Source: an uncultured Clostridia bacterium (GTDB taxonomy: Bacteria; Bacillota; Clostridia; TANB77; CAG-508). Taken from it: a DNA stretch of 64,000 nt. Each line of letters starts with the position of its first letter. Position 1 is the stretch's first letter. Made by a program: the position numbers and the translations under genes. Below are positions 36,456 through 45,991 of the stretch, in pieces. Location of the stretch: the NCBI GenBank assembly GCA_934130975.1, contig CAKOYU010000005.1, positions 39,703-103,702 of the forward strand, written 5' to 3'. Under the pieces are notes generated by a model. It worked only from the letters and a program-made list of their open reading frames with translations. It had not been told where the DNA came from and made no database searches.

Positions 36456-36470
36456 CTAATATAATATAAT
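36442..36470 (+). promoter_or_regulatory. GH18-gene promoter overlapping the lexA terminator
   Basis: TTGCTA (36442-36447) in the 3' arm of the terminator, a 17-bp spacer and TATAAT (36465-36470). Confidence 0.6.
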
Positions 36471-36497
36471 AAAACAAAAAAATAAGGAGAAAAACAA

Positions 36498-38198
36498 ATG
36501 AAAGCACTAAATAATAAAAATGGTAAAATGGTAAAAAGAATGTTAATATTATTAGCAGTATTATTTGTAATAGTATTTATATTAATTAAGGCAGAGGACT
36601 TTATCAAAGAACAAACAAATGACAAAATAAGCCTTGTAATAAATAACACAAATGTAACAGAAAGACTAAAAAATGAACTAAAGATAGAAGATGGAATCAT
36701 ATATGTATCAATGGATGATATGAAAAATTTCTTTGATAAATATATATATATTGAGGATGAAATAAATGAAATAATAACAACATATGATGACAAAATTGCA
36801 AGTATAGGATTTGAATCAAATAAATTAACATTAAATGGTTCAACCAAAAAAACAGGAGCTCATGCAATAAAAGAAAATAATACTACTTATTTGCCAATAA
36901 GTGAAATGAAAGATGTATATGACATAGAAATAAATAATATTGCAGAAACAAAAGTGATTACAATTGATTCAACAGATAGAGAACAATTAAAGGCTCAAAC
37001 TAAAGCAGATATATCTGTAAAATCAAAAAAAGAAGGATTTTCTAGAACTGTAGATAAAATATCAAAAGGTGACAGTGTAATAGTTGTAAAAAACAATAAC
37101 GAAGTATCTGAAAAAGGTTGGACAAAAATTAGAACTCAAAATGGTAAGTTAGGATATGTAAAAACAAGTAAGTTAGAAGAAATAACAACAACAAGAGAGG
37201 CAAAAGAAAAGACAAAACAAATTAGTGGAAAAGTAGACATGTTCTGGGATTATTACTCACAATATGTAAAGGCACCAGACAGAACAGGACAAGTAGTAGA
37301 AGGTGTAAATGTAGTATCACCATCATTCTTTTATTTAGAAAAAGAAACTGGAACATTAAAAGAAAATGTAGGAGATGCAGGAATTGCATATATAAATTGG
37401 GCTCATTCAAATGGATATAAGGTGTGGGCAATGCTATCAAATGCAGAAGCAGGAATAAAAGTATCATCAACAATATTAAACAGTTATACAAAAAGACAAC
37501 AATTGATACAAAGTATTGTAGAAAAATGTGCACAATATGATATAGATGGAATAAATGTTGATTTTGAAAATATGTATGAAGCAGATAAAGACAAATATTC
37601 AAGGTTTATAATAGAATTAACACCAAGAATGGAAGAAATGGGAATAGTAACATCAGTAGATGTTACAGCACCAGATGGAGATCCTAATTGGTCATTATGT
37701 TTTGATAGACATGTTCTAGGAGATGTAGCTGATTATTTAATATTTATGGGATATGATCAATATGGTACTTCAAGTAGCAAACCAGGAACAACAGCTGGAT
37801 TAAATTGGGTAGAAACTAGTTTAAAGAAAATAATAGATTATGATGAAGTAGATACAGATAAAATTATATTAGGAATGCCATTATATACAAGACAATGGAC
37901 AATTACTCAAGATGGAACAATTAAAGATAGAAGTACAGTTTCAATGATGAATATTAAAATTCCTAATAATGTTGAAAAACAATGGGATGATACATTAAAA
38001 CAATATTATATAGAATATGCATCAGGAAAAAATACAATAAAAATGTGGATTGAAGATGGAGCTTCAATAAAAGAAAAAGTTGCGCTTGTTACTAAATATA
38101 ATTTAGGTGGAGCTGCATGTTGGAAGAAAGATATGGAAACATCCAATATCTGGTCTATAATAAAAACAGAGCTTGCTAATACAAGCACAGAGAAATAA
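36498..38198 (+). CDS. Membrane-anchored SH3b / GH18 glycosidase
   Basis: The 566-residue protein has an N-terminal transmembrane anchor (~14-33). Next come a region like the stalk-type copper amine oxidase N-terminal domain (~48-160), an SH3b domain (~165-230) and a GH18 barrel (~245-560). The GH18 motif DGINVDFE (350-357) keeps the catalytic glutamate E357. Proteins of this plan (YaaH/SleL-like) hydrolyse peptidoglycan or spore-cortex glycan, or act on chitin-like substrates; cortex or wall action fits the spoIIM-bearing lineage (inference). The -35 box of its promoter lies in the lexA terminator. Confidence 0.85.
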   Translation: MKALNNKNGKMVKRMLILLAVLFVIVFILIKAEDFIKEQTNDKISLVINNTNVTERLKNELKIEDGIIYVSMDDMKNFFDKYIYIEDEINEIITTYDDKIASIGFESNKLTLNGSTKKTGAHAIKENNTTYLPISEMKDVYDIEINNIAETKVITIDSTDREQLKAQTKADISVKSKKEGFSRTVDKISKGDSVIVVKNNNEVSEKGWTKIRTQNGKLGYVKTSKLEEITTTREAKEKTKQISGKVDMFWDYYSQYVKAPDRTGQVVEGVNVVSPSFFYLEKETGTLKENVGDAGIAYINWAHSNGYKVWAMLSNAEAGIKVSSTILNSYTKRQQLIQSIVEKCAQYDIDGINVDFENMYEADKDKYSRFIIELTPRMEEMGIVTSVDVTAPDGDPNWSLCFDRHVLGDVADYLIFMGYDQYGTSSSKPGTTAGLNWVETSLKKIIDYDEVDTDKIILGMPLYTRQWTITQDGTIKDRSTVSMMNIKIPNNVEKQWDDTLKQYYIEYASGKNTIKMWIEDGASIKEKVALVTKYNLGGAACWKKDMETSNIWSIIKTELANTSTEK

Positions 38199-38217
38199 AT
38201 TAAAAGTACTATTGCAA

Positions 38218-38245
38218 TTGACATAAAAATATGATATAGTATAAT
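38218..38245 (+). promoter_or_regulatory. Promoter for the 174-aa orphan gene
   Basis: TTGACA, a 16-bp spacer and TATAAT, 76 bp before the start. Confidence 0.65.
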
Positions 38246-38320
38246 TATTATTCGTAGCTATGCGAACTATAATAAAAATAGCAGGTAGAAATTCTCAAGA
38301 CAATTGTTAGGAGGAAGAAT

Positions 38321-38845
38321 ATGAAGAAAGAAGAAATTTTTTTCAAATTACGGGTAATAAGATTTATTTCCAAGTTATACTTGGAAAGCTTGATAGACAA
38401 AATCACAAAACCATTTAGAAAGATTTGGATACGTCTAGATATTTATTTGCAGTATCGGAAAGTTGAAAAAGAGTTTGATGACAGCTGGGAAAAATATTTG
38501 GAGTATAAAAAACTTGAGCAAAAAAATGAACAAGAGTTGAGGACTGCTCAGGTGAAGTCTTTTGGAATCGAACTGATTTGTGAACTTGTCAAAACCAGTA
38601 AATATACGTCAGTATATGTTGAGGAAGAATGGACGGATGAGCAAATAGAAGATTTACGAAAGGAGTTTCAGAAAAACAAAGAAAATCTTTTAAGTATTAT
38701 TAAAAAATATTGTGACTATAATGTAAAGATTAATCCAGAAATCGAATCTGAGATTAGTAATTGGGAGTTTGAAAGCTTCCAAACAATAGAAGATGTCAAT
38801 GGATATTTACAAAATCTTACAAGAGATATCATTGATATTGTTTAA
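38321..38845 (+). CDS. Orphan hypothetical protein (174 aa)
   Basis: Unrecognised. The 174-residue protein is almost all helix, with a basic N-terminus (FFKLRVIRFISKLYLES) and charged heptads in the middle (YRKVEKEFDDSWEKYLEYKK). The C-terminal part is more acidic. It has no signal or transmembrane helix. The ribosome site TTAGGAGGAAGAAT is near perfect. It is a single-gene unit with consensus promoter and a 15-bp-stem terminator. Codons such as CTG, CGG and GTC are more frequent than in adjacent genes, as in the other four orphan genes. Confidence 0.7.
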   Translation: MKKEEIFFKLRVIRFISKLYLESLIDKITKPFRKIWIRLDIYLQYRKVEKEFDDSWEKYLEYKKLEQKNEQELRTAQVKSFGIELICELVKTSKYTSVYVEEEWTDEQIEDLRKEFQKNKENLLSIIKKYCDYNVKINPEIESEISNWEFESFQTIEDVNGYLQNLTRDIIDIV

Positions 38846-38865
38846 AAACCGTAATATGAAATAGG

Positions 38866-38902
38866 AAAGTGAAATTTCTAATTTTAGAAATTTCACTTTT
38901 TT
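38866..38902. terminator. Strong terminator after the 174-aa orphan gene
   Basis: Perfect 15-bp stem AAAGTGAAATTTCTA/TAGAAATTTCACTTT with a 4-nt loop and T-rich tail. Confidence 0.85.
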
Positions 38903-39007
38903 TCTTTTTTCTTTTCTACAAAAGTCAATTTACCCAATAGAGGTATTTCTATTAAGAAATAGTATAAATTTAAAATTAAGTGCATAAACATCAATAGAGG
39001 TGAGTTA

Positions 39008-39844
39008 ATGAGAACATATTATTTAGAAAAAATGGATAAGCCTAAATTTGCAATACGAAAATATAAAATAGAAGAAGACAATTTTGTAGTTTATGCGGAT
39101 TTAAATAAAGAAAAAAATGTCTCAAAAATAATTAAGGTTATGATAAAAAATGATATAGAATATGTAGTTTTAAGCAAAACATTAACAGAAAATAAAAATT
39201 TCATAAATGCACTAAATGCAAATAATATCAAAATATTTAATGGTAGATGGCTAGAAAAATATTTAACATTTGAAATTTTAGAATACGTAATAAATCAAAA
39301 AGGAATAAAAAAAGAAGAAACAGAGATTGCAATAACGACAAATGAAATAACAGATTTAACAATTGAAACAATAAAAATACTGTCAAAACAGTATAAGAAA
39401 TTAATAGTAGTAACAAATCATATAGAAAAATTAAGAAGAGTTGAAAAAGAATTATATGATAATGACGGGATTCTGATAGTTGTTGCAAATAATATCAAAA
39501 AAAGTTTACTCAAACCCAAAATAATATTAAATTTAGATTTCAATATGCAAGTACTTAATAAATATAAAATAAATGAAAATGCGATAATTATAAATGTGGA
39601 AGGAGATATGAAAATAAGGTCTAAAAGATTTTCTGGAATAAACATAAATAATTATGAAATAGTAGTTGGAAGAGAGGAAAATATTTGGAGAGAAAATATG
39701 AGTGTATTTGAACATAAAGATTTATTAGAAGCAACACTATATATTAGAGATACATTTAATAATATTAGAAGGAAAATAATGAAAAATAAAGTTTCCATAA
39801 AAGAACTTTATGGAGAAAACGGAAAAATCGAAAGATTTTCTTAA
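39008..39844 (+). CDS. Hypothetical protein upstream of the class A PBP
   Basis: Not recognised. The 278-residue soluble protein alternates strands and helices in a Rossmann-like order (ETIKILSKQYKKLIVVTNHI; ILIVVANNIKKSLLKPKIIL; IILNLDFNM). It has no clear nucleotide-binding loop. A Lys/Glu-rich C-terminal helix follows. It lies 84 bp before the PBP gene on the same strand, with only a weak hairpin between, so co-transcription is possible. Composition matches the core genes, so it is probably native rather than acquired. Confidence 0.65.
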   Translation: MRTYYLEKMDKPKFAIRKYKIEEDNFVVYADLNKEKNVSKIIKVMIKNDIEYVVLSKTLTENKNFINALNANNIKIFNGRWLEKYLTFEILEYVINQKGIKKEETEIAITTNEITDLTIETIKILSKQYKKLIVVTNHIEKLRRVEKELYDNDGILIVVANNIKKSLLKPKIILNLDFNMQVLNKYKINENAIIINVEGDMKIRSKRFSGININNYEIVVGREENIWRENMSVFEHKDLLEATLYIRDTFNNIRRKIMKNKVSIKELYGENGKIERFS

Positions 39845-39928
39845 AAAGCTTTCCTTTTTTTATTAATTGTATTATAATATTGTCAGATTATTTTAAAGGA
39901 AAAGCCTTGAGAAAGGAAAGTATTAAAG

Positions 39929-42571
39929 ATGGGGAATAAAAGAAAAAAGAATAGTAGTACAGAAACAAGTTTAGCAATAAGAAAAAAGAAAAAGACAAAA
40001 AAAGGAAACAAAAATGCAAGAGCGAACAAAAAAGATACAAGAATGAAGTTAAAATATAAACATCCTAAATTAGCTCTAGCATTAAAAATATTGCTAGTAA
40101 TACTAATAATAGCAATTGTCGTTGGAGCTGGAATCGGAGTTGGTCTAATCTTTGGACTTGGAAAAGATGATTTTTCAATAGATATGTCAGACTTAATAAT
40201 GAAAGAAAATTCAACAATAGTAGATACTGATGGAAATGTTTTGGCCGAGTTAAATGGTGACGAAAGTAGAAAAATAATTTCATTAGAAGAAATGTCTCCA
40301 TATTTACCAAAAGCATATATAGCAATAGAAGATGAAAGATTTGAACAACATCATGGAGTTGATATAAAAAGAACAGGTGCGGCTGTACTTTCATTTGTAA
40401 CACATGGAGGTAAATCAACAGCAGGTGGAGGAAGTACAATAACACAACAAGTTGTTAAAAATGTAACACAAGAAAAAGCATCTAGTGGTGTTGCAGGTGT
40501 TATGAGAAAATTGAAAGAATGGTCAAAAGCATACCAAATAGAGAAAATTATGTCAAAAGACCAAATAATAGAAGTGTATTTGAATTTGATATACATAGGA
40601 AATGGTGGAAGTGAAAAACATGGAGTTGAAATTGGTTCAGAATACTATTTCAATAAAACAGCAAAAGACCTAAGTATAGCACAATGTGCATTTTTAGCAG
40701 GTATAAACCATTCACCAAATTCATATAATCCTTATTCAGGAAATGATGTAACAGAGAAAATTGCTAAAAGAACAAAAACTGTATTATCACAAATGAAAAA
40801 ATTTAATTATATAAATCAAGAAGAATATGACAATGCAATTGCAGAAGTAGACGCAGGTTTCAAATTTGAAAATGGAGTTAAAGGAAATATATATTCATCA
40901 CATACAGATGCATTAATATCACAATTAACACAACAAATAATGGATGAAAAACAAATTTCTAAAGATGCTGCAGAAACTTATTTACAATCTAGTGGATTAA
41001 AAATATATTCAACACAAGTTGCATCAGTGCAAAATGCAATGGAAGCAGAAGTAAAAAAGGATAAATATAAATTAGAACTAAAAGAGAATGGAAAAGTAGT
41101 AAAAGATGCAAATGGAAATGCAATTTTAGCACAAGGTGCTGTAGTAGTTATTGAACCATCAACAGGAAAAGTAGTAGGAGCTGTGGGACAATTAAGAGAA
41201 AAGACAACTTCAAGAGGATTAAATAGAATTAATTCTTTAAGACAAACTGGTTCTTCAATAAAACCATTAGCAGATGTATTACCAGCTGTTGAAGAAGGAT
41301 TGGTAACACCAGCAACAATATATGCAGATTTAAAAACTACATTTGGAAAAGACTATGAACCAGAAAACTATAATGGATTTACTGGATTAAGAACAGTAAG
41401 AACAGCAGTAACAACATCTCAAAATATACCATTCTTAAAGATTATGGCTGAATTAACGCCACAAAAGTCAATTGAGTATATGGAAAAAATGGGGATTTCA
41501 TCTTTAGTAAAAGCAAGTGATAATTCAAAAAATAATGATGAAAACTTGGCATTATCAATAGGTGGAATGACATATGGTGTAAGTCCATTAGAAATGGCAG
41601 CAGCATATGCAACTGTTGCAAATGATGGAAATTACATACAACCAACATTCTACACAAAAGTAGAAGATTCTGATGGAAAAGTTGTATTAGAACCAAAACA
41701 AAAGACTGAAAAAGTATGTTCAGCTGAAACTGTATATATTGTTAAAAATTTAATGCAATCAGTTGTAAATGGTGCTGATGGATATGCTGGAACAGCTAAA
41801 TATTGTGCTATTAATGGAATTGATGTAGCTGCAAAAACAGGAACTACAAACTCTTCAAAAGATAGATGGTTGTGTGGATTTACAAATTATTATGCTTGTG
41901 CCGCATGGTATGGATTTGATGATCCTCAAAGAATAAATTATTCAGGAACTAACCCAGCAGGATTACTGTTCTCAGGAATAATGTCAGAAATTCATAAAGG
42001 ATTAGAGAATTCAACATTTGAAGTACCAGAAAAAATAGTGCATGAAAAAGTATGTAGAACAAGTGGATTACTTGCAACTAGTAAATGTTCAAATACATAT
42101 GATGAAATATTTATAGAAGGACATTTACCAGAAGATTGTGATGCACATAAGAGTCAATATACAATTTGTACAGAATCAGGGAAATTAGCAACAAAATATT
42201 GCCCATCTCAAGATAGAAGGTCATCAAATTATGTTGTACCAAAAGAAAGATTAGGATTATGGACTACACCAGGAATAAGTTCAACAATGGGAAGTTCTCC
42301 AACAGAATATTGTACAATTCATACAAAACCAACAGAAGAAACAAAGCCAGCTGAAACAACTGCTACACCAGATACTAATAATACAAATACGAATACGAAT
42401 ACAACAACAAAGCCAGATACAGGCAGTGGAGATTCTGATAATACGGACTCTGGAAATACAAAACCAGATAAGCCAAATCCAACCACTCCAGGAACTGGTG
42501 GAGAAACAGGAGAAAATACAGGAGATAATACTACTAATAATGGTGGAGATTCAACAGAAAACAATGAATAA
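39929..42571 (+). CDS. Class A penicillin-binding protein (PBP1A-type)
   Basis: This bifunctional enzyme polymerises glycan strands and crosslinks them. The 880-residue protein has a very basic cytoplasmic tail (~1-48, K-rich) and a transmembrane helix (~52-77). The GT51 domain has EDERFEQHHGVD (catalytic E134), GGSTITQQ and KIMSKDQIIEVYLN. The transpeptidase domain has SxxK at S442-K445, SLS-type middle motif in ALSIGG and KTGT from K636. The last ~75 residues are a T/P/N/G-rich extension, perhaps spanning or binding the wall. The gene has a hairpin after its stop and precedes cysS. Confidence 0.94.
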   Translation: MGNKRKKNSSTETSLAIRKKKKTKKGNKNARANKKDTRMKLKYKHPKLALALKILLVILIIAIVVGAGIGVGLIFGLGKDDFSIDMSDLIMKENSTIVDTDGNVLAELNGDESRKIISLEEMSPYLPKAYIAIEDERFEQHHGVDIKRTGAAVLSFVTHGGKSTAGGGSTITQQVVKNVTQEKASSGVAGVMRKLKEWSKAYQIEKIMSKDQIIEVYLNLIYIGNGGSEKHGVEIGSEYYFNKTAKDLSIAQCAFLAGINHSPNSYNPYSGNDVTEKIAKRTKTVLSQMKKFNYINQEEYDNAIAEVDAGFKFENGVKGNIYSSHTDALISQLTQQIMDEKQISKDAAETYLQSSGLKIYSTQVASVQNAMEAEVKKDKYKLELKENGKVVKDANGNAILAQGAVVVIEPSTGKVVGAVGQLREKTTSRGLNRINSLRQTGSSIKPLADVLPAVEEGLVTPATIYADLKTTFGKDYEPENYNGFTGLRTVRTAVTTSQNIPFLKIMAELTPQKSIEYMEKMGISSLVKASDNSKNNDENLALSIGGMTYGVSPLEMAAAYATVANDGNYIQPTFYTKVEDSDGKVVLEPKQKTEKVCSAETVYIVKNLMQSVVNGADGYAGTAKYCAINGIDVAAKTGTTNSSKDRWLCGFTNYYACAAWYGFDDPQRINYSGTNPAGLLFSGIMSEIHKGLENSTFEVPEKIVHEKVCRTSGLLATSKCSNTYDEIFIEGHLPEDCDAHKSQYTICTESGKLATKYCPSQDRRSSNYVVPKERLGLWTTPGISSTMGSSPTEYCTIHTKPTEETKPAETTATPDTNNTNTNTNTTTKPDTGSGDSDNTDSGNTKPDKPNPTTPGTGGETGENTGDNTTNNGGDSTENNE

Positions 42572-42581
42572 AAGATAATAA

Positions 42582-42614
42582 GAAACACAGGAAAAAATAG
42601 ATTTCCTGTGTTTC
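42582..42614 (+). terminator. Hairpin between the PBP gene and cysS
   Basis: GAAACACAGG/CCTGTGTTTC, perfect 10-bp stem, but no T-run; may be an mRNA-stabilising or attenuating hairpin. Confidence 0.45.
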
Positions 42615-42640
42615 GCAATAAAAGTAAAGGAGAGAATTAT

Positions 42641-44020
42641 ATGGATATATATTTTTACAACACTTTAACAAAAAAGAAAGAATTATTTAAAACAATAGAA
42701 CCTCAAAAAGTAAAAATGTATTCTTGTGGACCTACAGTATATAAAGATGCAACAATAGGAAATATGAGAACAAATTTATTTCAAGATACATTAAGACGAG
42801 TATTAGAATATAATGGATATGAAGTAAAACAAGTAATGAACATAACAGATGTAGGACATCTTGTTTCTGATGCTGATGAAGGTGAAGACAAAATGTTAAA
42901 ATCAGCAAGAGAAGAACATAAAGCACCAATGGAAATAGCAGAACATTATACAAAATTATTTTTTAAAGATCTAGATAGACTAAATATAGAAATACCTGAA
43001 GTAATATGTAAAGCTACAGATCATATAAAAGAAATGCTAGAAATGGTACAAAAAATAATTAAAAGAGGATATGCATATGAAACGTCAACAGCAATTTATT
43101 TTGATGTATCAAAATTAGATGAATATGGAATATTATCAGGAATAAAATTAGATGAGCAAAAATCAGGTGCAAGAGTAGAAGTTGATCCAGAAAAGAAAAA
43201 TCCATATGATTTTGCTCTTTGGATAAAAGCACCAGAAAATCACTTGATGAAATGGGATAGTCCTTGGGGACCAAGTTATCCAGGATGGCATATAGAATGT
43301 TCAGCAATGAGTACAAAATATTTAGGTGAAGAATTTGACATACATACAGGTGGAATTGATTTAATTCCAACACATCATGAAAATGAAATTGCACAAAATA
43401 AAGGAGCTTGTGGCAAAATACCAGCACATTATTGGATGCATGGAGAATATCTACTAATAAATGGTGGAAAGATGTCAAAAAGTTTAGGTAATGTATATTT
43501 ATTAGATGATATTGTAAATAGAGGATATGATCCATTAGTATATAGATTATTTAATTTTTCTTGTCATTATAAAGGAAAATTAAACTTTACATGGGAAGGA
43601 ATAGAATCAGCAAGTGTTGCATTAAACAGATTGCGTGAAGGATATCAAAAACATTTAGCAGGAAATGCTAATATTTCTGATGATGTTATAGCAGAGATTG
43701 AAAACAAATTTCATCAAGCTATAAATGATGACTTAAATATGCCACTTGCAATGAGTGCTGTATGGGAAGCTGTAAAATATCAAGATAAATCACCTAAAAT
43801 GGCTGAATTATTAGAGAAGTTTGATACTGTTTTAGGATTGAAAATAACAAATAAGAAAGAAGAAAAAATACCACAAGAAATTTTAGACTTAGTTGAACAA
43901 CGTAAAATTGCAAGACAAGATAAAAATTGGACTGAGTCTGATAGATTAAGAGATTTAATTGCTGAAAAAGGATATAGTGTTAAAGACACTAAAGATGGTG
44001 TTGAAGTTTCAAAATTGTAA
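42641..44020 (+). CDS. cysS: Cysteine--tRNA ligase
   Basis: Class I synthetase for cysteine, 459 residues. The zinc ligands are C29 (SCGPTVY), the Cys in WHIECSAMS, and His/Glu in THHENEIAQ. The second signature is KMSKSLGN. The HIGH signature is unusual: residues 38-41 read TIGN where most CysRS have HIGN. The rest of the active site is intact, so the enzyme is probably functional; TIGN occurs naturally in TrpRS. The start at 42641 has AAAGGAGAG. argS follows 14 bp later. Confidence 0.95.
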   Translation: MDIYFYNTLTKKKELFKTIEPQKVKMYSCGPTVYKDATIGNMRTNLFQDTLRRVLEYNGYEVKQVMNITDVGHLVSDADEGEDKMLKSAREEHKAPMEIAEHYTKLFFKDLDRLNIEIPEVICKATDHIKEMLEMVQKIIKRGYAYETSTAIYFDVSKLDEYGILSGIKLDEQKSGARVEVDPEKKNPYDFALWIKAPENHLMKWDSPWGPSYPGWHIECSAMSTKYLGEEFDIHTGGIDLIPTHHENEIAQNKGACGKIPAHYWMHGEYLLINGGKMSKSLGNVYLLDDIVNRGYDPLVYRLFNFSCHYKGKLNFTWEGIESASVALNRLREGYQKHLAGNANISDDVIAEIENKFHQAINDDLNMPLAMSAVWEAVKYQDKSPKMAELLEKFDTVLGLKITNKKEEKIPQEILDLVEQRKIARQDKNWTESDRLRDLIAEKGYSVKDTKDGVEVSKL

Positions 44021-44034
44021 AAGGAGATGAAGTA

Positions 44035-45744
44035 ATGATAGATTTTAAAAGCATAATAGCAAAAGCAATATCAAAGGTAGTAAATATTGATGAATCAGAA
44101 ATAAAAAAATCAATAGAAAAGCCAAAAGGAACAGAAAATGGAGATTATGCATTTCCATGTTTTAGATTAGCTAAAGAATTACATAAAGCACCACCAATGA
44201 TTGCAAATGACATAAAAGAAAATATCCAAGTTGACGAACATACAATAACAAAAATTGAAGTTGCAGGTGGTTATTTAAACTTTTTTATCAATAAAGAAAT
44301 ATTAGTTAAGGAAGTATTAAATGAAATGGCTACAAATGATGAATATGGAAAATCAGTAGTAGGAAATGGAAAAAATATAGTAATAGATTATTCTGCTCCA
44401 AACATAGCTAAACCTTTCCATATTGGACATTTACGCTCAACAGTAATAGGGGCTGCATTATATAAAATTTATAAATATTTAGGATATAATGTAACTGGAA
44501 TAAATCATTTAGGAGATTATGGAACACAATTTGGAAAATTAATTGAAGGATATAAATTATGGGGGAATGAATACAACATTGAGGAAAATCCAATAGATGA
44601 ATTAACTAAGATTTATATAAGAATAAATCAAGCTTGTAAAGAAGATGAACAAGTTCTAGAAAATTGTAGAAATAATTTCAAAAAACTTGAAGATGGAGAC
44701 AAATACTGTGTTGAAATTTGGCAAAAATTTAGAGAATTAAGTTTAAAAGAATTCCAAAAAGTATATGATTTATTAGGTAGCAAGTTTAATTCTTGGAATG
44801 GAGAAGCTTTTTATTCAGACAAAATGGCTGAAATTGTAGAAATATTGGATAAGAGTGGAAAATTAATAGAATCAGAAGGTGCAAGAATTGTAGACTTAGA
44901 AGATAAAGGAATAAATACACCTTGTATTATAGAAAAAAGCAATGGTTCTTCAACATATGCAACAAGAGATTTAGCTGCAATCATGTATAGAGCTCGTACA
45001 TATGATTTTGATAAAGCATTATATGTAACTTCATATGAACAAGTTCTACATTTTAAACAAGTATTTGAAGTTGCTAAATTACTTGGATTAGATGAAAAAT
45101 ATACTAATGGATTAGAGCATGTTGCATTTGGAATGGTATTATTACCAACAGGAAAAATGTCAACAAGAGAAGGAACAAGTGTAAAATTAAGTGAATTGCT
45201 AAAGGAATCTATTTCAAGAGCAAAAGCAATAATAGAACAAAAAAATCCAGATTTAGAAAATAAAGATGAAGTTGCTAGAAAAGTTGGAGTAGGTGCAGTG
45301 ATATTTAATGATTTAGCAAATAGCAGAGTTAAAGATGAAATATTTGATTGGGATACAATTCTAAACTTCCAAGGAGAGACAGGTCCATACATTCAATATA
45401 CTTATGTACGTACAAAAAGTGTTATTGAAAAAGCTGGAGGAGTTCCTGAAATTTCAGCAGTTAATACAGAATTGTTACAAGATGAATATTCAATTAGATT
45501 GGCGAAATTGATTTATGGATTTGAAGATGTTTTAGTACAAGTTACAGATAAGAATGAACCATCAATTTTATCAAGATATTTAATTGATGTTGCTAAGGCT
45601 TATAGTAATTTCTATAATGAAAATAAAATTATAAATGATGATAAGGCACTTCAAGATGCTCGTGTATATTTGACTTATTCTGTTGGAAGAATATTGAAAA
45701 CGGGTGCAGAGTTACTTGGAATTAAAATGCCAGATAAAATGTAA
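44035..45744 (+). CDS. argS: Arginine--tRNA ligase
   Basis: Class I synthetase for arginine, 569 residues. It has the N-terminal Add-1 domain (~1-105, NGDYAFPCFRLAKELHKAPP), HIGH in KPFHIGHLRSTVIG, and the KMSKS-position variant GKMSTREGTS. A C-terminal DALR anticodon-binding domain (~450-569) ends RILKTGAELLGIKMPDKM. It forms an operon with cysS. The palindrome of element A4 begins 4 bp after its stop codon. Confidence 0.96.
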   Translation: MIDFKSIIAKAISKVVNIDESEIKKSIEKPKGTENGDYAFPCFRLAKELHKAPPMIANDIKENIQVDEHTITKIEVAGGYLNFFINKEILVKEVLNEMATNDEYGKSVVGNGKNIVIDYSAPNIAKPFHIGHLRSTVIGAALYKIYKYLGYNVTGINHLGDYGTQFGKLIEGYKLWGNEYNIEENPIDELTKIYIRINQACKEDEQVLENCRNNFKKLEDGDKYCVEIWQKFRELSLKEFQKVYDLLGSKFNSWNGEAFYSDKMAEIVEILDKSGKLIESEGARIVDLEDKGINTPCIIEKSNGSSTYATRDLAAIMYRARTYDFDKALYVTSYEQVLHFKQVFEVAKLLGLDEKYTNGLEHVAFGMVLLPTGKMSTREGTSVKLSELLKESISRAKAIIEQKNPDLENKDEVARKVGVGAVIFNDLANSRVKDEIFDWDTILNFQGETGPYIQYTYVRTKSVIEKAGGVPEISAVNTELLQDEYSIRLAKLIYGFEDVLVQVTDKNEPSILSRYLIDVAKAYSNFYNENKIINDDKALQDARVYLTYSVGRILKTGAELLGIKMPDKM

Positions 45745-45747
45745 ACA

Positions 45748-45991
45748 AAACTTGTCAAAAACAGCTATGATTTTTAGATTATAAAATAGTAGGTTTTAGA
45801 AATTAATAATATATTGTTTTTTATACCTTGGTGTCGCAATCTGCATATTAAAAATACTAGTATGTAGATTGCTCCATATCGCATTCGCTTCGCTCATTTG
45901 GCCGCTTACGCGGTATTTCAAAACAATATATTATTAATTTTCTAAACTGTATATAATTTAACAAAAAATCATGAATGTTTTTGACAAGTTT
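45748..45991 (+). repeat. Element A, copy A4 inside a palindrome that includes a gene end
   Basis: Core 45803-45937 with the standard termini. TTTAGAAA/TTTCTAAA extends the stem. The distal arms at 45748-45775 and 45964-45991 pair over 25 of 28 positions (both contain TTTTTGACAAGTTT or its complement). The right arm includes the last codons and stop of the convergent peroxiredoxin gene, so the arm by argS is effectively an inverted copy of coding sequence. Confidence 0.87.

Noticed and set aside
36559..36640. GH18 protein as a simple chitinase
   Set aside because: The membrane anchor, SH3b domain and absence of chitin-binding modules fit a wall or cortex role better.
42582..42614. Cysteine T-box before cysS
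   Set aside because: There is only a perfect hairpin; the GGTGGAACC T-box sequence and Stem I are missing.
44811..45392. Antisense frame opposite argS
   Set aside because: Shadow frame within a conserved synthetase gene; no start signals.
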